48,049 nt of DNA. It comes from Herbihabitans rhizosphaerae (GTDB taxonomy: Bacteria; Actinomycetota; Actinomycetes; Mycobacteriales; Pseudonocardiaceae). The notes beneath the pieces were generated by a model, which searched no databases, had not been told where the DNA came from, and saw only the letters and a program-made list of their open reading frames with translations. Every line of letters begins with the position of its first letter. Positions within the stretch are counted from its first letter, which is position 1. The stretch lies in NCBI RefSeq assembly GCF_004216555.1, contig NZ_SGWQ01000003.1, positions 1 through 48,049 on the forward strand, in the 5' to 3' direction. Positions 16,441-25,411 of this stretch are shown here, piece by piece. Position numbers and translations under genes: made by a program.

Positions 16441-19400
16441 GTGGCCATCGAGTGCTGGGTCCCGGACGACTTCAAGTGGCTGCTGCCGATCGTCGTCGGT
16501 GAGAGCTGGCCGGAGGGCAACGAGGACGCCCTCCGGCGGCTACGCGACGCGTGGGAGGGCGCGTCGAAGGCGATGGACGGGGTCATCGCCACCGGCAACC
16601 AGGGCCACAAGGGCGTGCTCGCCAACATGGAGGGCGAGGCGGCCAAGGCATTCGACGAGGCCTGGAAGAAGTTCACCACCGGCGACGAGGCCTACCTCAC
16701 GTCGATGAAGTCCGGGTGCGCCGACCTGAGCAAGGCGTGCGACAAGGCGGCACTCGAGGTCGAGTACACCAAGATCACGATCAACATCTCGCTCGCGATC
16801 CTGGTCGTCGAGATCATCGCGATGATCGCCGCGGCGTTCTTCACCTTCGGCGCCTCGCTGGCCGGGTCGATCCCGGCGCAGATGGCCACCCGCGCGGCTA
16901 TCCAGCTGGTGTTCCGCCAGCTCATCAGGAAGCTGATGCAGCTCGGCCTGAAGGGTGTGGCCAAGGCCCTGCTCAAGAAGCTGCCCGGCGCCGTCGCGCG
17001 GAGCATGCTCGAAGAGATGGCCATCGACGCGGCCGCGCAGGGCTACCAGATGGCCAAGGGCGACCGTAAGGAATGGGACGGCCAGAAAACGTTCGGCGCG
17101 GCCGTCGGCGGTGCGGTCGGCGGCGTGGTCGGTGTCGGCGGCGACGCGCTGTTCAAGGGCATGGGCCGGGGTGCGGCCGACTCGTTCGGCGGGACGCTGG
17201 CGCAGGGTGCCGCGCGCGGGTTCGTGCGGGGCGCGTTCGACGGTGCCGGCACGGCGTTGGGGACCGGGCTGGTCATGGGTGACCTGTCCGCGAAGGACGT
17301 GCTGTTCGGCGCCACGTCCGGCGGTGTCTCCGGCTCCACCCACGGCGTGCGCGGCGCGGCCTCCGGGCTGCGGGACATGAACATCAACGCGCCGGACGGC
17401 TCCGGTCCGTCGGTCGATCCCGGATCGGACGGCGGCGGGCCCTCGCCCAGTCCGAGCAACAACGGCCCGAGCAACAACAGCCCGGCTCCGTCGGGCAGCC
17501 CGAGTCCTGGAGACAGCGGTTCCTCGCCGTCCCCGTCGCAGTCCCCGTCGCCGGCTCCGTTCTCCTCGAACGGCTCGCCATCGGGATCGGACACGGGTGC
17601 GCCCGCGCCTCGGGACGGCGGCAGCTCTTCTTCTTACAGCGCAACGGATTCCGGTTCGAGTGGCTCCGGCTCGGGTTCGAGTGGCTCGGGCTCCGGCGGG
17701 TCGCCGAGCGGTTCGCCCACAGCGGACTCGCCGAGCAGTAGCAGCGGCAGCGGCCGGTCGGACTTCGGCTCGGTGTCCGCGTCGCTGGCCTCGTCGCCGG
17801 TCGACGCGCCCGGTGGTCCGGCGCCCAGCGGCCCGTCCGGCGGCACGCCGAGCTTCGGCGGGAGCGACGGGCCGTCGTCCAGCAGCGGTCAATCGAGCGG
17901 CATACCGTCCGGTGGTGGCGCCCCGATGGGCGGCGGCTCGCCGTCCGGTGGAGGCTCGCCGTCCGGCGGCGGTTCACCCTCGGGTGGCGGTTCGCCGTCG
18001 AGCGGTGGCTCCCACTCGGGTGGCTCGTCCGGCGGTTCACACTCGGGCGGCTCGCATTCCGGTGGCTCGTCATCGAGTCCGAACGCGGGCTCCAGCGGCA
18101 CGTCCTCGCCGAACACCGGGTCGCAGTCGCCGACACAATCCCCGTCCCAGTCGCCGGGTTCCTCTCCGGCGTCCAGGCCCACCGCCGGCACGACGCCGGG
18201 CGGTTTCGGCCCGAGCGGCACTCCTCCGGTCGCACCGACCGGCCCGACGGCGGCTCCGATGCCGCGCACCGAGGCGCCCGCGCCCCGCCAGGACACCCCG
18301 GCGTTCGGCGGACCGACACCTACCCCGACTCCGACCACCGGACAACCGGGCACGCCGCCGCCATCCCAGTCACCACCTCAGGCACCGCCCCAGCAGCGGC
18401 CGGCCACTCCCGCGGGGCAGGCCAACCCGCCGGCCACCGCGTTCGGTGGGCCGGCAACGCCGCCCCGCACCGACGCGCCCGCTCAGCCGAATCACCCCGC
18501 ACCGACACAGAACCAGCCGAACGCCGCGCAACAGCCTCCGTCCAACGCACCCGACCAGCCGGGCGACGGGGACTCCACGCCGCCGGCCGGCGACCTGCAG
18601 TCAGGTGCCACGATCCGGCCACGTGATCCCGAGGCCGCCGACGCCTGGGCGAACGAGGCCTACGAGCGATTCCGTGCGGACTCGACCGATGTCGACCGCA
18701 TGGCGGCACACCTGGCTGACGCGCCGCGCGCGGACGGGCGGGTCGGGTTCACCCGTGACGAGCTGGCACAGATCAAGCAGCACCTCATGGTCGACGAGCA
18801 CCTGCTCACCGACTACGAGAACCCGGGCCAGTACGTCCGGCAGCGGTTCGATCCCTACGCCGGGATCGCCGAGGCGTGGATCCGGCTCAACGAGGGCAAT
18901 CACCGGCCCGAGGACCTCGTGCTGCTGGAGCACGAGCTGGCCGAGTCCAACTACCTCCGCGAGAATCCGGACGCGCCGTACAGCGAGGCGCACCAGGCCG
19001 CCAACGAGAAGCACAATTGGGAATCGGCCGAACCGGCACGCGCCGGCGAGGACCTGGACGTTTCCTTTGGAGGAACGGATGGCACTGCTGGTGTACTTCG
19101 AGCTGATCCAGGAGACGGAGGAGGCGGTGGAGTACGCGTTCGGGACGAGCCCGGAGGAACTGGACCGCCAGCTGACGATCGACAAGGGGGACCGCCGCGC
19201 CAAACCGGCGGACGGCTTGGAGAACCACCTGTTCCTGGGAGCGGCGGGCAAGATCCTCACTCGCCAGCGGACCGAGGGGGCGTGGCCGGCCAAGGGGATG
19301 CGCGCGTCCTAGGCGCACCACAGTCCCCGCCGGCCGCCGCGTTCGGCGGTCCCGGTGAGTCGCCGCAGGGGCCACCCGACCGGCCGACCGGTCCCGACGG

Positions 19401-22400
19401 ACGCGTGGACATCGGCGCGGTGCTCGGCACCGGGTCCAGCTTCGATCCCGACCCGTCCGGCACGCCCGACCCCGGCAGCGACAGCGGCGACAGCACGCCG
19501 TCCAGGCCGGCCGACCCGCCGGCACGCACGCTCGACCCGTCCGAGATCCCACCGCCACGCACCGCCGCGGACGGCCCCTCCGATCCCACGACCCCGCTCC
19601 TGTCCGAGTACGTGGGCGAGGATCGGGGCGAGGCGGACAGCATTCCCTCTGCGTATCGAGTGGAATACCTCAGCGCGGCCAAACTCGAATCACACCGGGT
19701 GTTCGTGCACGAAGGTTTGCTGTACGGCGTCGACGGCAAGCCGTTCGACACCAGCGCAGGGAATTCCATGTGGGGTGGAAGCGACGGTCAACGTGCGATC
19801 TTCGTCATGGACCAGCACGGCAACCTCTACGCGTCCAACCATCACGAGTTCGGCGAGTTCCACCACTCGAGCTTCCTCGGCGGTAACCCGGTAGCGGCAG
19901 CGGGAGAGCTGCGGGTGAAGGACGGCCGCGTCGAGTTCATGTCCGACCAGAGCGGCCACTACCGACCCGAGACGCCGTTCACCGAGTCGGCCGTTCGCCG
20001 GCTCAACGAGGACGGTATGGACTTCCGGGACGTCGAGGTCAAGACGAACCGGCCGCTGTCGTTCGACCCGTCCACCCTGACGCCGCCGCCGCGAACCGAC
20101 ACCGATCCGAACCCGGTCACGCGCCAAGATCACCCGGCACCACCGCGTGATCCACAGCAGACTCCCCCGACGCCAGCCGATCCGCGCAACACCGTCCAGG
20201 ACAGTGGCACCACGCCGCCGCGCCAGGACCCGCCGGTGATCGGGTCGCCGACGCCGCAGCACACGCCACAGCCGGGAACACCGCAAAGCCCGCACAACCA
20301 GGCGCCCCCACAGAACCTGGCCCCGCCCCGACACGAGGCACAGTCCCCGACACCCACGCATCCGCAGTCACCGCCGCCGCCTCAAGCACCGCCCCAGGCG
20401 CCGCCGCAAAACCTCGCACCACCGCGGACGCCGCACAACCAGGCCCCGCCACAGAACCTGGCCCCGCCGCGACACGAGGCGCCGACCCCGACGCCACCGC
20501 ACCCGCAGTCACCGCTGCCGCCTCAAGCACCGCCTCAAGCACCGCCACAGGCGCCGCCGCAGAACCTGGCACCACCGCAGACGCCACCTCAAGCGCCCCC
20601 GCAGACGCCACCGCAGGCGCAGGTGCCGCCGGTCGCGCCGCACCCCACGCCAGGGCCAGGGTTCGACCAGTCGTTCGCGCCGCCGCGGCCGGCCGACAAC
20701 TGGTCGCCACCGGCGTCCGGGCCGGACAACGGCGCGCCGTTCCGGCAGTCCAATCTGAACCCGCCGCCGTCACAGCAGCCGTCGTTCCGGCAGCTCGCCG
20801 ACTCGATGCAGGCACCCGCGCGGCCCGACTTCGCCGCGATGTCCCGCTCGGTTCCCGGCCTGCACTCGCAGCCGGCGATCCACATGGGCACCGCGGACCG
20901 GGACTCCGCGCAGCAGTTCATCAACCAGCGGCACCCGCAGCTGCGCAACGTCAACCCGAGATTCTCCGCGTTCCGCGCGTTCGAGCGCGGCTTCCGCACG
21001 AACTGCACCCGGTGCTGTGTCAACTACGTGCGCCGGATGTTCGGCGACGACGTGACCGCGCCGCGCGTGCGCCCGCGCGACCTGCCGCGCCTGGGCACGC
21101 TCAACTACGTGCAGGAACGCCTCGGCGGGAACTGGCAGAACCACCCCAGCTGGGACAGCATCATCAGCGCGATGAACGGCCGCCCGGTCGGCGCGCACGG
21201 CGTGGTGGGTGTCGTGTCGGTCGACCCGGCCACCGGCCGGCAGAGCGGTCACGTCGCGATGGTCTCCAGGACGCCGGAGGGCGTGGCGTTCATCGACCCG
21301 CAGTCCGGCGAGCTGATGCACCTGCCGAACAACCCGGCGTCGCTTCGCCTGCTGCCGTTCACCGACGCCGATCTGCCGCCGTTCCACCAGAACCCGCAGC
21401 AGGCGGCGGCGAACGCGGCCGCGCCGAGGGGCGACCTGTCGCTGTCCGACCCGCGCTCGCACGGGCCGCTGCGCAACCTGTTCAACCGGCTGTTCAGCTC
21501 GGGCGACGCGCCCCAAACACCACCGCAGGCACCGCCGCAGATGCCGCCGGGTCCACCGCCCGGCCCGCAGCACCTGGCACCGCACAACATGGCGCCTCCG
21601 CCCGGACCGCGTCAGCTGCCGCACCTGGCGCCGCAGATGCCGCCCGGCCCGCCCCCGAACCACCACCTGCCGCAGCAGCACGTGCCGCCCCAGCACACCC
21701 CTCAACATCCGGCACCGCCCCAGCACCCGGCTCCGCCGCACCAGCGCACTCCGCAACACCCGGCACCGCCGCCGCAGCAGCAGCCGGCACCGCAGCAGCG
21801 GTCCGCACCGCCCCAGCAGTTCGGCCCGCCCCAGCACCAGCCCAGCCCGCAACACCAGCCCGGCCCGCAGCAGCCCGGCCCGCAGCAGCCCGGTCCGCAG
21901 CACCCGCCCGGTCCGCAACAGCAGCCGGGTCCGCAACAGTTCGGCCCGCCGCAGCACCAAGCGCCGCCGCCACCGCAGCAACCGCCGCCTCCGCCTCAGC
22001 AGTTCGCGCCGGCACCGCAGTCGGCGCACCCGACCGCGCCGAACCCCCAGCAGACACCCCAGCGGCCCGACCCGCGAGTGGCGTTCCAGCAGCCGCCGCC
22101 CACGACCCGGCCGGACGGCTTCGGCCCACAGGGCGGTCAGAGCTTCGGGCCGCGCGGCGGCGACACCGGCCAGCCACGGGTGCCCGACCACGCGAGGGCC
22201 TGGGCGGACTTCAACCGGGACCAGGCAGCGCACCGCGCCGACCTTGGCCTGGACGACCCGCGCGAGCAGGTGCGACGCGAGGCACGGGAGCGTGAGCAGG
22301 CCGAACAGCCGCCGGTCCCCGTCCGACCGCCGTCGCAGCGGGATCAACAGCAGGCACCTCGGGAGCGGCCGCCGCTGCGCAACCGTCTCCGCGAACTGCC

Positions 22401-24291
22401 CGACGGCCTGGACCACGTCCGGGACACCGCGCACGCCACGGACGCCGGTATGGCGCTCTACGACGGCCGCGCGGACGGCAACCAGCTGTTCTCCGCGCGG
22501 CAGGTCCAGCCGTCGCCGCCGTTCTTCACCGTGGACGTGCACGGCGCGCCGAACACCATCCGGCCGCTCGGCGACCGCGCGCCGATCTCCGCCGCCGATC
22601 TGGCCGCGATCATCAGGGCGAACCCGGACTACCGGCCGGGCCAGCCGATCCGGCTGCTGTCCTGCGAGACGGGCCGGACCGGCGACGGGTTCGCCGCACA
22701 ACTGGCCAAGGAACTCGGTGCCGACGTACTCGCGCCGCGCACGGACGCGTGGGTCGACTACGACGGCAACATCTTCGCCTCCACGGGCCACCGGGACCTC
22801 AACGGCGACGCGGTGCCCGGCTGGCCGCCGAACGGCGAGTGGGCCACCCACCGGCCGGACGGCACTCACCAGATCCACGAGAGCCCGTTCCCGCCCGGCC
22901 ACACGCCGACCAACGACCTCGCCCAGCGGGACACCCCGCCGCCGACCGCGTCCCAGCGGGCGGCCGACGACACCCCGTTCGGCGGCCCGCCCACCGACCG
23001 GGACCTGACCACCGACCCCGCGCCGACGCCCGAGGCCCGCAGGGACCGGGACGACGAGAACGACGCCGACGAGGCCGTCAAGACGTTCCTGTTGCTGTGC
23101 ACGGAGTACAGCCCCAGAAGGGGCGGCGTCGTGGTCTTCAACAGGGCGCTCGCCGAGGCGTTGGCCGACGCCGGGCACAACGTGGTCGTGCGGATCGGCG
23201 AGGACGCCACGCCCTACGCCGACGCGCAGCGCCCCAATCTGCGGATCCTCGGCCCCAGGGACCTGCCGGACAACCCGGACAGCCGCCTGCTCCTCGGCCC
23301 CGAGCACGACCCGGCCGACATGCCGGAGAAGGTCGACTTCGTGGTCGGGCACACGCGCTTCTCGGGCCCGGACGCCGCGGCGACCCGAGACGCCAACTTC
23401 TCGGACGCGAAGTTGATCCACTTCACCCACATGGTGCCCGAGGCGCTGGGCCGGGTGAAGGAGTCCGACGAGGCGGGCGAGGCGGCCAAGGGCATCGAGA
23501 ACCACGCCGTCGAGCGGGACCTGGTGGCCGGCGCCGATCTCGCCGTCGGTGTCGGACCGGCGATCACCGAGAACGTCAGGGAGATGGTCGACGAGGCTCA
23601 GCAGATCGCCGCGCGGACCGGAGAGCACGTGGCGACGCAAGGGGTGCACGAGCTCATCCCGGGTATGGAGTTCCGGGACCGGCCGGAGCGCTCGACCGAG
23701 GGGCGCCCGCTGACCGTGTACATCTCCGGCCGCGCCGACGTCGGCCAGAAGGGCACCAGAGAGGCGGCGGAGGTGGTCGGCAGACTGCGCGAAGCCGGCG
23801 TGCCGGCGCGGCTGGTCGTACGCGGTGTGCCTGCAGAACTGGTGAAGGCACAGAGTCGCATCCTCTCCAGGATCGCGGGTGACACCGTGGAAGTGCGACC
23901 GTTCACCACGGAACGCTCCGACCTGGACGCGGACCTGGATGACGCCGATGTCATGGTCATGACCTCGCGTGCCGAGGGGTTCGGGCTCACCGCCCAGGAG
24001 GCGGCGGCCGCCGGCGTCCCGGTCATGGTCCCGTCCAGCAGCGGCTTCGGCCGCTGGCTCGGCGAGTCGGGTCAGTTCTCACCGGAGCTGACCGGCAACA
24101 GCATCGTCGAGCAGGGTTTCGAGGACCGGGTGCCGACCGACCTGTGGTTCGACGGGTTACGGACCATGCTCGAGGACTACCCGGCCGCCCAGCAGCGTGC
24201 CCTGGACCTGCAGCAGGAGTTCAAGGACCGGAAGGTCACCTGGGAGACGGCAGTGGGATCGTTGGTCGACAAGGCGAGGAGATTGCGATGA
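16441..24291 (+). CDS. 2616-aa multi-domain polymorphic toxin, GT-B glycosyltransferase C-terminus
   Basis: Domain order by residue: WXG100-like helical N-terminus (1-110), hydrophobic span (about 111-145), glycine-zipper stretch (about 219-240), Ser/Gly/Pro-rich linker (about 314-720). Next is a domain with HELAE at 831-835 (721-880), a segment covered by a nested gene in another frame (880-957), and an IQM-like domain (about 1067-1207; HHSSFLGGNPVAAAGEL, SGHY). Then a Pro/Gln-rich linker, a papain-fold domain (about 1454-1644; C1522/C1525/C1526 candidates, H1604, D1619), another Pro/Gln linker, a caspase-like domain (about 1985-2140; H2034, C2075 in LLSCETG) and a GT-B domain (2213-2616; GRADVGQKG and EX7E E2512/E2520). 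I infer a T7SS-type secreted toxin whose active C-terminus is the glycosyltransferase. It overlaps the next gene by ATGA. Confidence 0.88.
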   Translation: MAIECWVPDDFKWLLPIVVGESWPEGNEDALRRLRDAWEGASKAMDGVIATGNQGHKGVLANMEGEAAKAFDEAWKKFTTGDEAYLTSMKSGCADLSKACDKAALEVEYTKITINISLAILVVEIIAMIAAAFFTFGASLAGSIPAQMATRAAIQLVFRQLIRKLMQLGLKGVAKALLKKLPGAVARSMLEEMAIDAAAQGYQMAKGDRKEWDGQKTFGAAVGGAVGGVVGVGGDALFKGMGRGAADSFGGTLAQGAARGFVRGAFDGAGTALGTGLVMGDLSAKDVLFGATSGGVSGSTHGVRGAASGLRDMNINAPDGSGPSVDPGSDGGGPSPSPSNNGPSNNSPAPSGSPSPGDSGSSPSPSQSPSPAPFSSNGSPSGSDTGAPAPRDGGSSSSYSATDSGSSGSGSGSSGSGSGGSPSGSPTADSPSSSSGSGRSDFGSVSASLASSPVDAPGGPAPSGPSGGTPSFGGSDGPSSSSGQSSGIPSGGGAPMGGGSPSGGGSPSGGGSPSGGGSPSSGGSHSGGSSGGSHSGGSHSGGSSSSPNAGSSGTSSPNTGSQSPTQSPSQSPGSSPASRPTAGTTPGGFGPSGTPPVAPTGPTAAPMPRTEAPAPRQDTPAFGGPTPTPTPTTGQPGTPPPSQSPPQAPPQQRPATPAGQANPPATAFGGPATPPRTDAPAQPNHPAPTQNQPNAAQQPPSNAPDQPGDGDSTPPAGDLQSGATIRPRDPEAADAWANEAYERFRADSTDVDRMAAHLADAPRADGRVGFTRDELAQIKQHLMVDEHLLTDYENPGQYVRQRFDPYAGIAEAWIRLNEGNHRPEDLVLLEHELAESNYLRENPDAPYSEAHQAANEKHNWESAEPARAGEDLDVSFGGTDGTAGVLRADPGDGGGGGVRVRDEPGGTGPPADDRQGGPPRQTGGRLGEPPVPGSGGQDPHSPADRGGVAGQGDARVLGAPQSPPAAAFGGPGESPQGPPDRPTGPDGRVDIGAVLGTGSSFDPDPSGTPDPGSDSGDSTPSRPADPPARTLDPSEIPPPRTAADGPSDPTTPLLSEYVGEDRGEADSIPSAYRVEYLSAAKLESHRVFVHEGLLYGVDGKPFDTSAGNSMWGGSDGQRAIFVMDQHGNLYASNHHEFGEFHHSSFLGGNPVAAAGELRVKDGRVEFMSDQSGHYRPETPFTESAVRRLNEDGMDFRDVEVKTNRPLSFDPSTLTPPPRTDTDPNPVTRQDHPAPPRDPQQTPPTPADPRNTVQDSGTTPPRQDPPVIGSPTPQHTPQPGTPQSPHNQAPPQNLAPPRHEAQSPTPTHPQSPPPPQAPPQAPPQNLAPPRTPHNQAPPQNLAPPRHEAPTPTPPHPQSPLPPQAPPQAPPQAPPQNLAPPQTPPQAPPQTPPQAQVPPVAPHPTPGPGFDQSFAPPRPADNWSPPASGPDNGAPFRQSNLNPPPSQQPSFRQLADSMQAPARPDFAAMSRSVPGLHSQPAIHMGTADRDSAQQFINQRHPQLRNVNPRFSAFRAFERGFRTNCTRCCVNYVRRMFGDDVTAPRVRPRDLPRLGTLNYVQERLGGNWQNHPSWDSIISAMNGRPVGAHGVVGVVSVDPATGRQSGHVAMVSRTPEGVAFIDPQSGELMHLPNNPASLRLLPFTDADLPPFHQNPQQAAANAAAPRGDLSLSDPRSHGPLRNLFNRLFSSGDAPQTPPQAPPQMPPGPPPGPQHLAPHNMAPPPGPRQLPHLAPQMPPGPPPNHHLPQQHVPPQHTPQHPAPPQHPAPPHQRTPQHPAPPPQQQPAPQQRSAPPQQFGPPQHQPSPQHQPGPQQPGPQQPGPQHPPGPQQQPGPQQFGPPQHQAPPPPQQPPPPPQQFAPAPQSAHPTAPNPQQTPQRPDPRVAFQQPPPTTRPDGFGPQGGQSFGPRGGDTGQPRVPDHARAWADFNRDQAAHRADLGLDDPREQVRREAREREQAEQPPVPVRPPSQRDQQQAPRERPPLRNRLRELPDGLDHVRDTAHATDAGMALYDGRADGNQLFSARQVQPSPPFFTVDVHGAPNTIRPLGDRAPISAADLAAIIRANPDYRPGQPIRLLSCETGRTGDGFAAQLAKELGADVLAPRTDAWVDYDGNIFASTGHRDLNGDAVPGWPPNGEWATHRPDGTHQIHESPFPPGHTPTNDLAQRDTPPPTASQRAADDTPFGGPPTDRDLTTDPAPTPEARRDRDDENDADEAVKTFLLLCTEYSPRRGGVVVFNRALAEALADAGHNVVVRIGEDATPYADAQRPNLRILGPRDLPDNPDSRLLLGPEHDPADMPEKVDFVVGHTRFSGPDAAATRDANFSDAKLIHFTHMVPEALGRVKESDEAGEAAKGIENHAVERDLVAGADLAVGVGPAITENVREMVDEAQQIAARTGEHVATQGVHELIPGMEFRDRPERSTEGRPLTVYISGRADVGQKGTREAAEVVGRLREAGVPARLVVRGVPAELVKAQSRILSRIAGDTVEVRPFTTERSDLDADLDDADVMVMTSRAEGFGLTAQEAAAAGVPVMVPSSSGFGRWLGESGQFSPELTGNSIVEQGFEDRVPTDLWFDGLRTMLEDYPAAQQRALDLQQEFKDRKVTWETAVGSLVDKARRLR
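17926..18068 (+). repeat. Gly/Ser-rich tandem repeat in the toxin linker
   Basis: A run of about 18-bp units encodes SGGGSP (four consecutive copies), followed by SGGSH-type units. It is in frame with the toxin, so length changes of whole units would preserve the ORF. Confidence 0.75.
19079..19312 (+). CDS. Small immunity-like protein nested in the toxin ORF (+1 frame)
   Basis: This 77-aa protein (MALLVYFELIQETEEAVEYA to AWPAKGMRAS) starts at ATG 19079 with a textbook RBS (TTTGGAGG, 5 nt spacing) and ends at TAG 19312. It is in the +1 frame relative to the surrounding 2616-aa ORF. The pattern (I/V)YFELI..T...VEY.FG...E.DR.L.I.K...R..P.DG.E...F..A..KI....R.EG.WP.KG is that of a small actinobacterial family, recalled from memory, found right after secreted toxins. 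It follows directly the HELAE-motif domain. I infer it is, or was, that domain's immunity or partner gene. The in-frame toxin translation over the same stretch is low-complexity Gly/Pro/Asp sequence. Confidence 0.72.
   Translation: MALLVYFELIQETEEAVEYAFGTSPEELDRQLTIDKGDRRAKPADGLENHLFLGAAGKILTRQRTEGAWPAKGMRAS
20291..20480 (+). repeat. Direct repeats encoding Pro/Gln-rich linker
   Basis: A 49-bp block at 20291-20339 recurs at 20432-20480 with about four differences, 141 bp apart, together with flanking PPQAP-encoding units. The copies encode PHNQAPPQNLAPPRHEA. They mark an internal duplication in the linker before the papain-fold domain. Confidence 0.75.
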
Positions 24292-24791
24292 CCGGTGACG
24301 AGCTCACGCACCGCTATGAGGCGCTGCGGCGGGCCGCCACGGCCGTGATCGAGTCGACGGCGGCCGACCCGGCGCCGGTGTTCCCGGCCCACCAGCAGAA
24401 GTTGGACGCCCTCGCGCAGGCACTGACCGGTCCCGAGTCCCAGGACGTCGCCACTCGCGAGATCATCGACCCCGACCTGCATCTGCTCAGCATGTTGGAC
24501 TACGAACGTGGAGTGCCCGGCGGGGCACCGTTCTCCCTGGCCCACGACGCGTCGGAAATCCGGGAGAGTATGGCCAAGGACGATGTGGCCGAGCACCCGC
24601 GCGGGTACTACCCGGACGAGTGGAACCCGACCCTGACCGAACTGCGGGCCATGATCGTCGCGACACTGCTGCAGGAGCTGGCGGCGCGGCTGACCGCCAC
24701 CGGCGACCCGGGCGGGCACGAACTGGCCGCTGTCGCGCGGGAACTCGCCGACGAGGTCCTGGCACCGACGTTCGCCGGAGCACAGCGGTGA
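24288..24791 (+). CDS. Candidate immunity protein, paralogue 1
   Basis: This 167-aa protein starts at ATG 24288 overlapping the toxin stop (ATGA), the usual position for a toxin's immunity gene. It is helical, with no signal or membrane span. It shares a pattern with the protein at 25404: MT.D.L..RYE.LR.A...V at the N-terminus and LT.LRA.(I/V)...LL.ELAARL near the end, so the two are paralogues. I recognise no named family. The position and duplication together with the glycosyltransferase half suggest immunity against the C-terminal glycosyltransferase domain; this is inference. It overlaps the next gene by GTGA. Confidence 0.8.
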   Translation: MTGDELTHRYEALRRAATAVIESTAADPAPVFPAHQQKLDALAQALTGPESQDVATREIIDPDLHLLSMLDYERGVPGGAPFSLAHDASEIRESMAKDDVAEHPRGYYPDEWNPTLTELRAMIVATLLQELAARLTATGDPGGHELAAVARELADEVLAPTFAGAQR

Positions 24792-25411
24792 GCCCGCAAC
24801 AGCGACCTCCGGTCGTCTTCGCCGGACGCTGCGACGTGATGCAACACGGCGCGCACGAGGCCGCGCTGATGGTGCGCGGTGCTGGCCGGCCGGTGCGCTT
24901 GATCGTGAACGGAGCGCCGCCCGAGACCGTGCGCGCCGCCCGGCGCCTGCTCTCCCAGGTGGCCGGCCGCCACGTCGAGGTACGCGGATACACCAGCGAC
25001 AAGCGGGCGCAGCGTGAGGCGATCAACACAGCGGACGTCGTCGTCGTGAACTGCCGTGACGAGAACGTCGGCCTGACCGCCCTGGACGCGATCGTCGCCG
25101 AGGTGCCCGTCCTGGTGCCCGACACGTGCGGCATCGGCCGGTTCCTCGTCGAGAGCGGACGCTTCGATCCGCGGCTGATCGAGCATTCGGTGATCCGGCG
25201 CGCGGACGGCGAGGCGGCGGCACCGGTCCAACGGTGGATCACCGAACTCGCGGAGGCCCTCGACAACCCGGACACCACGCGGCAGCGGGCCGCCGAACTG
25301 CGCGAGGCCCTGGTGACCGCGCTGCGAACGCTGCAAAGCGCGGGAGAGTCGGCCGCCGACCTGATGAAGGCCATCACCGAGGTGCGTGGCAGCGGGAGCA
25401 GTGATGACTGA
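24788..25411 (+). CDS. Stand-alone half glycosyltransferase domain (duplicate of toxin C-terminus)
   Basis: This 207-aa protein starts at GTG 24788 overlapping the previous stop. Its sequence aligns with toxin residues 2424-2616: VFAGRCDVMQHGAHEAA matches VYISGRADVGQKGTREAA, RPVRLIVNGAPPETV matches VPARLVVRGVPAELV, VEVRGYTSDKR matches VEVRPFTTERS, and DENVGLTALDA matches EGFGLTAQEA. It is thus only the donor-binding Rossmann half of a GT-B enzyme. Key positions have changed: the second Glu of EX7E is Asp and the Lys of the QKG motif is His. It is therefore probably not catalytic. It might be a displaced toxin tip, or a regulator. It overlaps the next gene by 8 nt. Confidence 0.83.
   Translation: MSPQQRPPVVFAGRCDVMQHGAHEAALMVRGAGRPVRLIVNGAPPETVRAARRLLSQVAGRHVEVRGYTSDKRAQREAINTADVVVVNCRDENVGLTALDAIVAEVPVLVPDTCGIGRFLVESGRFDPRLIEHSVIRRADGEAAAPVQRWITELAEALDNPDTTRQRAAELREALVTALRTLQSAGESAADLMKAITEVRGSGSSDD

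Noticed and set aside
17926-18068. Repeats that might suggest a CRISPR array
   Set aside because: Units are in frame and encode Gly/Ser linker. There are no unique spacers.
20770-23649. Long open frame (959 aa) antisense to the toxin gene
   Set aside because: It is rich in Arg/Gly/Val and matches the mirror pattern of GC-rich codon third positions. No RBS, motif or family.
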